Numbered from the stretch's first letter, positions 54,966-63,817 are shown. The stretch is 64,000 nucleotides of DNA from Ktedonobacter racemifer DSM 44963 (GCF_000178855.1 NZ_ADVG01000005.1:682001-746000); one strand, 5' to 3'. Notes: generated by a model from the letters alone, not told the origin. Numbers and translations are program-made.

Positions 54966-56261
54966 TTACGCGTGAAGCTGGCGAAGCTGTTGGGTTGCGA
55001 ACCACTGCAAATTCAAGGCAGCATTGAGATCCCGGTCGATGACCAGCCCACAGGCCACGCACTCATAGGTGCGGTGTTTGAGCGGCATGCGCTTTTTGAC
55101 CTGCCCACAGCACGAACAGCGTTTGGTGGAAGGGAACCAGCGCGAGGCGATGAAGAGCTCGCCCCCGGCGTTGGCCACTTTGGTCTTGAGGAACTGCAAC
55201 AATTGCCCCATCGCGGCATCGGCCACGGCACGCGAGAGCTTCCGGTTGGCCATCATCCCCAGGATGTTGAGGTCTTCGATGCCAATAGCCCCACAGGTTC
55301 GCGCCAGTTCGGCCGTGAACTTGTGCTGGACATCCCGCCGGATGTTGGCGATCTGCTGATGCTTGCGCGCGACCTTGAGTCGTTGCTTCTCATACTGCTT
55401 GCTGAACACGGTTCGCTTGGTTTGAGGGTCTTTCGTCTTCTGTTTCTTTGACAGCTTCCGTTGCAGTTTGCCGAGTTTCTTGAGATGGAGCGCCAATGGC
55501 CTTTGGTTCTCAAGCCTGCGTCCATCGCTCACCACAGCAGCGTGCTTCAAGCCCACATCCACCCCCACCACTGGTTCGGGAGCGTTGAGGCGCTCCCGTG
55601 TGATGTCTACTTGAACGGAAACGTACCAGTGTCCTGCTTCACAGCTGACCGTCCCCCCCAGAATCTTGACTCGTTCACACACGACGTGCTTGCGCCTGTT
55701 GCGCTTCTTCGTGGGAGTGGTGGCTGCTCCCTTTTCTACAAAGCGCAGCTTTTCTGCCAGATTGACCGTTCCTAGCTTGCGCAGCAGCTTGCCTCGGCCC
55801 TTCTTCGTTTGGCGTTGATCGAGGATGAAGCGACCAAGCCCGGGGATCGAGATCCAGTGACTGCCAACAGTGAATTTGTCGTTGGAGAGATAAAACGAGT
55901 CGTGCGACTTCCCCTTTTTCTTGTACTGCGGGTAGTTCGCTCTGCCTGCAAAGAAGTTGTCATACGCTTTCTTGAGGTCGTCGAAGGCTCCCTCCACCAC
56001 ACATTTCGTGACGTCATAGGTCCATGGGTACGCTTGTCCTCGAATCGCATTGAAGTGCGCCTTCAGCGCAAGGGCAGTAGGTGGTTTGAGCACGCGCTCC
56101 TCTTCGGGGACGGTTTCCTGCTCTGCTTTGTACGCCTGATACTGCTTTTCCCATTGTTCCCGCCCCCAGTTGTAGATAAAGCGCCTCGTGCCACAGGCTC
56201 GTTTGAGATACTCCACCTGCTCAGGCGTGGGATGCATCCTGATCTTGTGTGCGGTTTTCAT
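54966..56261 (-). CDS. tnpB: TnpB RNA-guided nuclease, lineage B copy 3
   Basis: 431 residues. RuvC-I VVGVDVGLKHAAVVSDG, Glu in AIGIEDLNILGMM, zinc ribbon CSCCGQVKKRMPLKHRTYEC with VAC, RuvC-III VIDRDLNAALNLQWF. It is closer to copy 1 than to copy 2. The start at 56261 (MKTAHKIRMHPTPEQ) is shared by all three; a frame opening at 56306 only reflects the tnpA tail. All catalytic residues are present. Confidence 0.92.
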   Translation of the reverse strand: MKTAHKIRMHPTPEQVEYLKRACGTRRFIYNWGREQWEKQYQAYKAEQETVPEEERVLKPPTALALKAHFNAIRGQAYPWTYDVTKCVVEGAFDDLKKAYDNFFAGRANYPQYKKKGKSHDSFYLSNDKFTVGSHWISIPGLGRFILDQRQTKKGRGKLLRKLGTVNLAEKLRFVEKGAATTPTKKRNRRKHVVCERVKILGGTVSCEAGHWYVSVQVDITRERLNAPEPVVGVDVGLKHAAVVSDGRRLENQRPLALHLKKLGKLQRKLSKKQKTKDPQTKRTVFSKQYEKQRLKVARKHQQIANIRRDVQHKFTAELARTCGAIGIEDLNILGMMANRKLSRAVADAAMGQLLQFLKTKVANAGGELFIASRWFPSTKRCSCCGQVKKRMPLKHRTYECVACGLVIDRDLNAALNLQWFATQQLRQLHA

Positions 56262-56860
56262 TCTTGAGCACCTTTTCTCACGCTTTGCGGTAGTTCCGCA
56301 GGCCATGCAATCTCGATGAAAAACAGTGGAGAACGCTCAGGACATCTTGGACAAGCTCTTGCTCTGGAGAGAGCGTCTCTGCGTTCATCACGACCAATTC
56401 CGTGTGGTGGGTCTCGCACAGATGCTTGAGCAGAGCAAAGCCGCGCGCGAGCGAGCCGATCCTGGTGGGCAATGACCACCCGTTCGACCTCTCCAGCCAG
56501 GATCGCATCCACGACCTCGAGAAAGCGTTGACGCTCAATATTGAGGCCTCCCCCAATTTCCATGACCCACTCATCGACGGCAATCTGCTTTTCCAGGGTG
56601 GAGCGTTCCAACGCGGCGAGCTGATGAGAGCAAGTCAGGACGTTGCGCAGGCTTGGATACCCGGCAAGAGGCGATCGTCCGGCGTGCTCCTGGTCGCTGA
56701 GGCGGGTTGAGCGCCGTAGCCAGATCAGCCTCATCATCGTAGCGACGCCCAGAAAGGGTTCGTTTGGCTCTGAGCCTGCCTTCCCGGTCTCAGCGCTGCA
56801 ACGTTTTGACGCTGACCTCCACCTGCTTGGCAAACGGTGCAACTGAGTACATAGAGCAAC
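56262..56860 (-). pseudogene. tnpA: IS607-type TnpA, frameshifted
   Basis: Pieces in different frames add up to a full serine recombinase. VAPFAKQVEVSVKTLQR (HTH, with an in-frame stop after it), LEKQIAVDEWVMEIGGGLNI and AILAGEVERVVIAHQDRLAR (catalytic domain), and FALLKHLCETHHTELVVMNA with SSRLHGLRNYRKA (C-terminus). At least two frameshifts and one stop separate them. Confidence 0.8.
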
Positions 56861-57154
56861 GATAGCTCACGTTCGCACACGTTGTCAAGACCTAGTACAG
56901 ACCTCCTTTTCCCCTTTATCAATAGTTGTGTCAGGCGGATTACCATCAAGAAATTATCTGATGCTTCTTGGTAGTACGGGAGCCACAGGTGAACCACGGG
57001 TGAGCCACCAAACCGGTCAAGGTCAAAGTGAGTATTCGACTAGAGAGCAAGAGAGAAACATGATACAGTATGCTTAAGAGACAAATGCTCTCTTTAATCT
57101 GAAATGAAGCCGATGTCTAAAGGCAAATCACATATAAAACAATCACAAGGGAAC

Positions 57155-57976
57155 ATGATGAACAATAACGTCTCTCCTTCCTCAGCCTCTCTCCCGCCTG
57201 AGTTTCTTGCGAGACTCATCACAGAACTGGATGACGAGAAGGTTCGAGCCATTATTTTGCATGGTAGTTATGTACGCGGTGAAGCTATTGCTCCCTACAG
57301 CGATGTCGATATTGTACGCATTCTCTACGAAGGCCCAGGGAGTACTGAGCACAAACAGTTTCTCTATCGCGATGGACGCTTCATCAGTGTTTCTAGCCGC
57401 CCGCTTTCACTCTACCGCGAGCGATTTTCTCGTCCTGAAAAAGCCATCTTTATTCTTCCTGGCATCAGAGAGGCCCACATCCTTCTGGAGAAAGATGATG
57501 CCTTTCGAACACTTCAGCAAGAAGCCCTCTCCTGGTCCTGGGGACCACTACAAACGGCTGCGAACACCTATGCTGGTCAACGTTTGGTTGAACAAACTGA
57601 GATTGTGCTCAAGATGCTCAGAGCCTTGATGTTGCACGATTCTATTGCGCTCTCAGATATGCTTCACGATCTATTCTCAGCTATAACAGAAGCGGTAGCA
57701 GTGCAACGAGGAGTCCTCATACGCAGCGGGAACACGTATTTTCACCAGGTGCAAGAGGCGATGGGATCACAATCACTTTGGACACACTATCATCTGCACG
57801 CGGCTGGCATAGATCCCCTCTCCACAACCATTGAGGAGCGAGGGAAAACAGCCCTGCTGTTATACGAGGAAACCGCACGAATTCTACGACCTGACATGTC
57901 CACAGAGCACTGGGCGCTTGTCTCACAAGCTCTTTGTTTGATTGAGCAGGCGCTCTCGCAGAAAGAGATCCGCTAA
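57155..57976 (+). CDS. Nucleotidyltransferase-domain protein
   Basis: About 273 residues from the ATG at 57155 or 57158, both close behind AAGGGA; an ATG at 57104 is possible but lacks a site. ILHGSYVRGEAIAPYSDVDI is the GSxxxG...DxD motif of the DNA polymerase beta/MNT-type nucleotidyltransferase fold. The C-terminal part is helical. It could modify an antibiotic or protein by nucleotide transfer. Its 3' end overlaps the convergent XRE gene by 54 bases. Confidence 0.8.
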   Translation: MMNNNVSPSSASLPPEFLARLITELDDEKVRAIILHGSYVRGEAIAPYSDVDIVRILYEGPGSTEHKQFLYRDGRFISVSSRPLSLYRERFSRPEKAIFILPGIREAHILLEKDDAFRTLQQEALSWSWGPLQTAANTYAGQRLVEQTEIVLKMLRALMLHDSIALSDMLHDLFSAITEAVAVQRGVLIRSGNTYFHQVQEAMGSQSLWTHYHLHAAGIDPLSTTIEERGKTALLLYEETARILRPDMSTEHWALVSQALCLIEQALSQKEIR

Positions 57977-59296
57977 CTGCTGTATCTGCGGCTCCATCTT
58001 CCATTTCTGCTGCATCTGGAGAAAGAGATGGAACGATTCTTGGAAGTGTCGCTGACTGCCAATGACAAGAGAGGCTTTGGCCGCAGCCTCAAGATAAACG
58101 CATGCTTGCTCCATACTGTTCAAGGCGAGAAATACCTCCACCTGGTATTTGAGCAACTCAATGCGCACACGCTCGGGTATCTGTATCTTTGGGTGCAGCC
58201 CATCGATGCTCCCTAGGATCTCTTCAGCCTTCCTGGGCTGGTTCATTTCAAGGTAATTGAGACCGTCAAAAAAGACCAGCGTCGAATAGCGGCAAATAGT
58301 GTGGAGGTAGTAAGGCTCACTATCCACATTTGTCGGGAAATGCTCGTAGGCCCGTTCCATAAAACGAAGAGCGTCTTGCTGCTGTCCTAATTGCGCGTAT
58401 GCTCCCGAAACCCCTGCGTAGATACAGGCACGCAAGAGTGGGGACACGTCCCGAAAGTGAGAAAACGTTTGTTCCGAGATATGAAGGACAAGATCAGGTC
58501 GCTGAAGACAATCGAACGTAATTGCCAGTTGTCGTAATGCGACCATTTGCAAACTGATATTCCCTGCTAGTTTCCCGTATAAAAGAGCTTGCTCGCTGCG
58601 ATATTTACGCTCCCAAAGGTTACTGCGATGGCCTGCAAGTGATGCAGCCAGCAAATAGCCTTGCGAAGCAATTTCGGCAGCTCTTTGTTGAGAGTCAAAA
58701 GAGAATTTCACAACATCTTCGACTCGCGGCAGATAGGACCATAGAACTTGCTCGGCTGTGCCCAGTTCATTTCCTTCGCTCAAGTGCTGGCAATGGACCG
58801 TCAGGCTCGCAAGCTGTTCGAGCGTCTCTGGCGTCATGGTCTCAAAGCGGCTTACAGTATGTAGTGTGGAAGGCATTCCCACTGAAGAATGCGAAACGGA
58901 AGAATTACTCTCAAGAAACGGTGGGAAAGCAAGAATTTGCTGCTGATGTACGTTCTTCAACTGATGATAGGAGCCTGATAGCACCATAGCTTGTGAAGCA
59001 TACAGATCGCCTTCTGCTTGCAACTGTTGCTTATCAGATGCAGGCAATGCCTTGGGAGCAGGGAAAATATCATCCACGCTCTGTTTTAGCAGCTTCGAGA
59101 ACTGGATACGGCGATCATCAGGTACTGCGCGACGACCACTGATATAGTGGGAGAGCGTCCCTGGGCTAACCCCTAACTCCTTAGCAAGCTGTGCCTTTTG
59201 CAACCCCAGATGGCATATAAAGCGATCCAGGTTGTTTGGGAAGGTTCCTGTAGGTTGAAGTGTGCTTAATTTCTTTTTCTCGCTCAGCTCTTCCAT
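57923..59296 (-). CDS. XRE-family regulator with helical-repeat (TPR-like) C-terminus
   Basis: 457 residues. The HTH is LQKAQLAKELGVSPGTLSHY followed by ISGRRAVP, near residues 30-60. The rest is a chain of helix pairs (YLLAASLAGHRSNLWERKYR; ACIYAGVSGAYAQLGQQQDA) like the TPR sensors of PlcR/Rgg-type or tetratricopeptide regulators. It may sense a peptide or respond to another protein. It is convergent and overlapping with the nucleotidyltransferase gene. Confidence 0.85.
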   Translation of the reverse strand: MEELSEKKKLSTLQPTGTFPNNLDRFICHLGLQKAQLAKELGVSPGTLSHYISGRRAVPDDRRIQFSKLLKQSVDDIFPAPKALPASDKQQLQAEGDLYASQAMVLSGSYHQLKNVHQQQILAFPPFLESNSSVSHSSVGMPSTLHTVSRFETMTPETLEQLASLTVHCQHLSEGNELGTAEQVLWSYLPRVEDVVKFSFDSQQRAAEIASQGYLLAASLAGHRSNLWERKYRSEQALLYGKLAGNISLQMVALRQLAITFDCLQRPDLVLHISEQTFSHFRDVSPLLRACIYAGVSGAYAQLGQQQDALRFMERAYEHFPTNVDSEPYYLHTICRYSTLVFFDGLNYLEMNQPRKAEEILGSIDGLHPKIQIPERVRIELLKYQVEVFLALNSMEQACVYLEAAAKASLVIGSQRHFQESFHLFLQMQQKWKMEPQIQQLADLFLRERLLNQTKSL

Positions 59297-59600
59297 AAAA
59301 CACCCTCTTCTCCCCCCTCTGGTGCTGAATCACAGCACAGAGAACGTAAGATTCTTTCGGAAGAGTATACCATAACGAATGCAAATATTGCATAAAAAGG
59401 CATTTGCATGTAGGTTGGCTTCTAGAGGTACTTTATCTCCTCAAAGACGTTCAGAATACTCTACTCCGTTCAAAAAGACATAAAAAAATGGATAAAAGCA
59501 GTGAAAGACTAAAGATTTGTACAGGTGCAAAGCACTTCCTGCACCAATTGGATACCAGTATCTGTACCTGAGCACCAATTCCCACTGAGAGCTCCCCGTG

Positions 59601-61238
59601 CTAAAGCAGCGGGGGTTCCAGAGGTTCGGCCCACGCTTCCCGTTCTTCACCCCCAAGGAGAAGAGCTGGCTCTAGTGGTGGTTCCCCTGAACTTTTCGGC
59701 AGACGCGCTCTGGCTCTGGGGATACCAAAGCTTCGGGGCAAGGTCTGCCCCTCTTTCGCGCGTTGTGTGAGACGCTCGTGTGCTGCCATGAGGCGCGCTT
59801 CCGCACCTTCCCAATACCCCTGGTATCGGGCACACGAGGGAATGGGGTCTGCTGGATCAAGGTAGGCAGCAAGATACGCCGAGTACAGGTCGCGTTGGAC
59901 GGGACCCACGCCACAGGAGCACTGATGCCAACGCTGCGAAAGCGGCTTTTTGACCCGCTTGCCGCACCCATGACACCATTGGCTCAGCGCCGTTGTACGT
60001 GTGGGAACTTCGAGGAGGGTGCCGCCCGTGCTTGCAACGGTGCGTCTCAACATGTCTACAAACATCCCTGGTGCTCTCAGTCCCACGCTCTTGCCAAATT
60101 GCTTTTGCCAGGCCTTGTAGGAAATCTTTTCGATGATGATGGTGGTGCCCAGCTTCACCACCTGATGCACCTTGCGCCCATGCAGGCTCTTGCGGTGCGC
60201 GGCCAGTTTGCGCTCTTTGGTCGCCTTGCGTCGTCGGGTGACCTGGTAGCGCTTGCTCTGTTTCCAGCGCAGCTTCTTGTTGCCCTGCTTCTTGATGCGC
60301 CCCTTCTCGTCGTAGTTCTCAGGGTTGGCTGCCCGCCGCTGCCGGTCCATCTGCCGCTGCAAGCGACGAATGGCACGGGCCTGGGGAGCCAGTTCGGCAC
60401 AGAACACCTCCAGGCTTGCCTCTCCCTCCTGGGGAACGAGCGCCAGGGTCGAGGGTCCCACATCGCCTCCAATGATCCCCTTGCCGATGGTGTGCTTGGG
60501 TTTGTGGTGAGGCTTGCCCTCCAGGGCCAGCTGCACGAAATAGCGATAGCCCTCGGCATCGGCTCCCTCCGCCCTGGAACTACTGGCAGGACGCTGGATG
60601 AGGCGAGCATACTTGATGCGGTGCCTGAGCCCATGGGTCACCACTTCATCCTTCCAATCGATGAGAGCGGGCAGCCGGTCTCCGTTCCAGAGCAGATACC
60701 CTGCCTTTCCCTCCTCGGGTGGTTGCAGGACAAAGCGCAGGCTGGTGTCGTTGCGCTTGTTCTCAATGCTGGAGAAGCCGCGTCCTCGGCTTTTGAAACG
60801 CACCCGCCTGGCTTGGCCCAGGCAGACGCGATTGAGGGCGCGATAGGCACGGGTCGCCAGGGTTTGGGCGAGGACCGCCTCGATATGCTCGGCAATCCAG
60901 CCGACGCGCAAGCCTTTGACGGCTTCATGCAAGGCCGCTTCACTGAAGCCATACGTTTTGCGCAAGGTGGTAAATGCAGCGGCCCGTTCGGCCTTGTGGG
61001 TACGAGGAATGGCGCGGGCCTCTTGCCAGGCGGGGTCAGCGCGCATGCGGCGCAGGCGCTGTTGGCCCTGGGAGAGGATGGCATTGTAGAGGTGGCGAGC
61101 GGCTTCCAGGTGGGCACGCAGACGGGCGGCTTGCCCTGCATCGATGACCAGGGGCAGCTCGAGCAGGAAGGTGGGGGTGGCAGGCCGTTTCTCCTGCCGT
61201 TCCTTCTTCTTCCGTTGTCCCTGGCATGTCTTTGGCAC
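59601..61238 (-). CDS. tnpB: Large TnpB-type nuclease (lineage F)
   Basis: 545 residues from a GTG. RuvC-I Asp is in IIGGDVGPSTLALV, Glu in TIIIEKISYKAWQKQFG, the zinc ribbon is CHGCGKRVKKPLSQRWHQCS then CGVGPVQRD, and RuvC-III Asp in QRDLYSAYLAAYL. The REC-like N-terminal part is basic. The last about 70 residues are low-complexity (Pro/Glu/Arg-rich). It is larger than standard TnpB and no tnpA accompanies it. The hairpin CCCCGTGCTAAAGCAGCGGGG right after the stop probably belongs to its right end (omega-RNA). Confidence 0.8.
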   Translation of the reverse strand: MPKTCQGQRKKKERQEKRPATPTFLLELPLVIDAGQAARLRAHLEAARHLYNAILSQGQQRLRRMRADPAWQEARAIPRTHKAERAAAFTTLRKTYGFSEAALHEAVKGLRVGWIAEHIEAVLAQTLATRAYRALNRVCLGQARRVRFKSRGRGFSSIENKRNDTSLRFVLQPPEEGKAGYLLWNGDRLPALIDWKDEVVTHGLRHRIKYARLIQRPASSSRAEGADAEGYRYFVQLALEGKPHHKPKHTIGKGIIGGDVGPSTLALVPQEGEASLEVFCAELAPQARAIRRLQRQMDRQRRAANPENYDEKGRIKKQGNKKLRWKQSKRYQVTRRRKATKERKLAAHRKSLHGRKVHQVVKLGTTIIIEKISYKAWQKQFGKSVGLRAPGMFVDMLRRTVASTGGTLLEVPTRTTALSQWCHGCGKRVKKPLSQRWHQCSCGVGPVQRDLYSAYLAAYLDPADPIPSCARYQGYWEGAEARLMAAHERLTQRAKEGQTLPRSFGIPRARARLPKSSGEPPLEPALLLGGEEREAWAEPLEPPLL

Positions 61239-61382
61239 GCCCGCTCCTCCTTCAATCTCATAGGTGCGATCGATCCTCGCACGTCTATTGTACCAGAGCG
61301 TCGTGAAGAACGCAAGTTCTAGAGGACATGCTTTTTTCGTTCCTCACACGTATGCGGGAGGGCGATTCATCCCCGGCGTGAA

Positions 61383-61613
61383 TGCTGTCACTTATACACA
61401 AATATGCGATCTCGAGAAAAAACGCGGAAGCGATGCGCTGCAGGTGCCTCGTTTTTCCCCACACGAGAGGTGACACACGTTCGGTGAAAAAGTCGCTTGT
61501 CTCGCCAAGCTGAAAGCACATCATTGTGCATCAAGGGGCTTTTTTTTCAACACCTTTCCCTCGCATCATTCTGAGGATCTTCTGCAAACGTTCATATTTG
61601 TGTATAAGTGACA
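61383..61613. mobile_element. MITE-like element with 22-bp terminal inverted repeats
   Basis: The repeats begin CTGTCACTTATACACAAAT and are perfectly complementary at 61385-61406 and 61592-61613 (approximately). About 185 bases between them lack a gene. No sure target duplication is seen. The 400 bases on its right side hold only a degraded short frame (see rejected items). Confidence 0.65.
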
Positions 61614-62061
61614 GGTGGGGAGTCGTCACAGGAAAAAGCAAGGGGTGAAAGCGTCCCATCACCAATATTCCAGGGCTCTAGACACTGAATTTCGCCACCT
61701 GTGAGCTTCTCTGGTGCCGTTGGATCAACCTGGATATGGGCAAGAATAACTGGTTTGGTTGTCATGCTTGCTTCCTTTTCATCTGTATTGTTTTGCTAAC
61801 GCAGTTGAGCGTAGCATAGATTTGCATGTGCTTTCAAGCACTGTTGGCTTCTTTTACCTCCGTTTTTGGAAGAGATGGGAAGAAGCCCCTAGGGTGAACA
61901 GAACCGGGATGACGAAACACAATGGGAGAACTGGCCTCTTTCGAAACATGGCTGGCTTTGCTTCAGCTGATCTGGGATGAAAGCGCCTGTTTGTTGCTTT
62001 CATGCACGAATTTCGATACGATGAGCCCCTCAGTGCATGTAGTATGGGAGGGGCCTACCCA

Positions 62062-62664
62062 ATGAAGCGACATCTTGCAATCCTTCTTCTCGCTTTTTTC
62101 CTTGGCCTGGTGATCTTTTTCCAGATGAGCCAGCCATCCCAACACATTCTCATCCCCTGGATAATTCTGTACACGATGCATAGCCATGGGACACGTCTTC
62201 TCGGAAGCTTTACCATGTATCAACAGTGGAGTGTGTCCTGGAGATGTACATCATCCTCTACCGCATTGACCCTCCAGATTGATGATCGTCAAGGGCATTC
62301 ACTGGGGGAAACAGCACCTTGTGATGGAAGTGCAAGCAGTGAGCCCATCCATGAACCAGGGGTGTTCTATCTCGCGGTAACAACTGAAGGAGAGTGGATG
62401 CTCCAGATTCAAGAAAGCCCCGTAGAATATGACGTGATAACACCTTGGAGCGGCTGTACTGGTCACGGCGACTATTCTGAGTGGCTTTGTCTTTCCGGAT
62501 GTACTCATCAGGCGAGTATCTTCTCTATCTGGTTCGACTTGTGGGGATCCCGGCTTAATGTACGGAATTTTGAGAGTGACTTGTCGAGGCACACGGCCTG
62601 CTGTATTTTTTACTCCTATTTACTGTACAATGGTTACAATGCGAGAGGAGATCCAGTTCCTTAA
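62062..62664 (+). CDS. Membrane-anchored or secreted protein of unknown function
   Basis: 200 residues from ATG 62062 with GGAGGGG upstream; an ATG at 62002 is less likely. The N-terminus MKRHLAILLLAFFLGLVIFF is a signal anchor. The exported part contains WSVSWRCTSS, CDGSASSEPIHEPGVFYLAV and EGEWMLQIQE, a pattern of small beta-sandwich proteins with two Cys. The C-terminal third (after PWSGCTGHG) is atypical in composition and may result from a frameshift. Family not recognised. Confidence 0.6.
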   Translation: MKRHLAILLLAFFLGLVIFFQMSQPSQHILIPWIILYTMHSHGTRLLGSFTMYQQWSVSWRCTSSSTALTLQIDDRQGHSLGETAPCDGSASSEPIHEPGVFYLAVTTEGEWMLQIQESPVEYDVITPWSGCTGHGDYSEWLCLSGCTHQASIFSIWFDLWGSRLNVRNFESDLSRHTACCIFYSYLLYNGYNARGDPVP

Positions 62665-62887
62665 ATGGAGTAAAGACTATTTCCAGTGCTGCCCTGAGCG
62701 AGGAAGCCTTTAAGGCCAACCATCTTCTTAGGGGAAATCTGAACAGTGACGTAGGTTCCTACCTATTGAGAACAATGCATTCCCACTTTAAAATATTTTC
62801 TTGAGATTCATCCCGAACAGGAAAGGAAGACGGGCTGGTCGAAGCCCTTTCTCGATGTCTTCCTGAAGAAAAAGGAGTATTTTTCTC

Positions 62888-63244
62888 ATGGACAGCCGGT
62901 ATGCAAGATACACACAGGCATTGAGCGATGGAGTGCTCAATAGTCCAGGCGAGGTTGACTCTCTGCTTCGACACGCTGTCGAGGCGCAGGCGGCGAAGTT
63001 GAGCGGGCGCGCATCTCACCAGATCGGTCATGTCCCTGCAGCGTTGGAAGGTTATATTACCAAGGTTGCTCTCTCTGCTTACAAGGTTACTGATCAGGAC
63101 ATCGAAGCGTTGTGTGCGGCAGGGTATAGTGAGGATGCCATTTTTGAGTTGACCTTGAGTGCTGCTTTGGGTGCTGGCATGGCCCGACTAGAGCGGGGGC
63201 TGAGCGCACTGAAAGGAGAAATTGATGCGGCTCAAAGTCATTGA
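62888..63244 (+). CDS. AhpD-fold related protein, partner of candidate selenoprotein
   Basis: 118 residues, with AAAAGGAG upstream. VTDQDIEALCAAGYSEDAIF then ELTLSAALGAGMARLERGL is the C-terminal helical signature of carboxymuconolactone decarboxylase/AhpD-like proteins. The CxxC redox motif is absent, so this is likely a non-catalytic or structural partner. The last 20 bases overlap the start of the following gene, giving translational coupling. Confidence 0.75.
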   Translation: MDSRYARYTQALSDGVLNSPGEVDSLLRHAVEAQAAKLSGRASHQIGHVPAALEGYITKVALSAYKVTDQDIEALCAAGYSEDAIFELTLSAALGAGMARLERGLSALKGEIDAAQSH

Positions 63245-63764
63245 ACAGGTGTTGAAGGGCGAACCCGCTTCCGATATTGGGCGTATCATGACCTATCGCT
63301 CTCACGTATTTGGGCAACCTTTCTCAGCTTACCTGCAGGAAGTGCTGCGAGGGCAGTCCGACTGGAGCATCGGCGAGCGCGAGTTGTTCGCGGCCTTTGT
63401 CTCGCGCAAAAATCAGTGTGCCTATTGAGCAGGTGCTCACGGCGCAGTTGCGTCGCAGGCGCTTGAGGGTGATCTGGTCAACGCTGTCCTGCAAGAGTGG
63501 CAGACCGCTCCCATTGATGAGAAGATACGGGCAACCCTGGGTCTGCTGGAGAAGATGACGCTGACCCCCTTTGAAGTTGGACCTGACGATATCACTCCTT
63601 TGCGGGTAGCAGGTGTGAGCGAGCAGGCTATCGAAGATGCTCTGGTAGTCTGTGCGCTTTTTAACGTGATTGATCGCCTTGCGGATACGTTTGATGTAGC
63701 GATCCCTTCGGAGGAAGGTTTTGCCCGGACAGGAGAACGCCTGTTAACAATGGGGTATCTCTGA
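63225..63764 (+). CDS. AhpD-like peroxidase-family protein, candidate selenoprotein (in-frame TGA at CxxU)
   Basis: One frame of 180 codons from ATG 63225 (AAAGGAG upstream) to 63764, interrupted only by TGA at 63426-63428. Before it: GERELFAAFVSRKNQCAY; after it: AGAHGAVASQALEGDLV. AhpD-type enzymes use E-x11-C-x2-C-x3-H. Here Glu, the first Cys and His are exactly spaced and TGA is at the second Cys, giving C-A-Y-U. The 111 codons after TGA keep family sequence (KMTLTPFEVGPDDITPLRVA; LRVAGVSEQAIEDALVV) without any lesion. With Sec the protein would be a thiol/selenol-dependent peroxidase or disulfide reductase. If TGA is a stop, it is a 67-residue fragment. Selenoproteins of AhpD-like type with CxxU are known. 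Confidence 0.75.
63440..63455 (+). promoter_or_regulatory. Candidate bacterial SECIS hairpin
   Basis: Starting 12 bases after the TGA, CGGCGC and GCGTCG pair (one G-U) around the loop AGTT, with a G in the second loop position. Its apical loop lies 18-21 bases after the TGA, within the range of bacterial SECIS elements recognised by SelB. The hairpin lies inside the coding sequence, as usual in bacteria. Confidence 0.5.
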
Positions 63765-63817
63765 AAAAAGTTCAGAGATGATGTTAGCTTCCAACTCTCC
63801 CGTTGGAACCGTGTCAA

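Larger units (their letters stand above)
54792..56895 (-). mobile_element. IS607-type TnpB element, copy 3 (lineage B)
   Basis: The left end near 56895 reads CTAGGTCTTGACA then GTGTGCGAACGTGAG on the minus strand; the right end at 54792 is GAGTATGAGAAAGGTAGCAG. This is the fullest lineage-B copy. tnpA is present in length but broken by frameshifts. Confidence 0.8.

Noticed and set aside
59763..61322. 519-codon plus-strand open frame
   Set aside because: It is antisense to the lineage-F TnpB, has no recognisable domain, and arises from the GC-rich codon use of the real gene.
61590..61766. Minus-strand small ORF starting MTTKPVILA with AAAGGAAG upstream
   Set aside because: The plausible protein continues only after a one-base shift, and its end lies in the inverted repeat of the MITE-like unit, so it is at best a broken gene fragment.
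63225..63764. Explanation of the AhpD-like gene as a simple frameshifted pseudogene
   Set aside because: There is no frameshift: both parts are in the same frame and only a TGA at the catalytic Cys position separates them. A point mutation Cys to stop is still possible but would be a striking coincidence.
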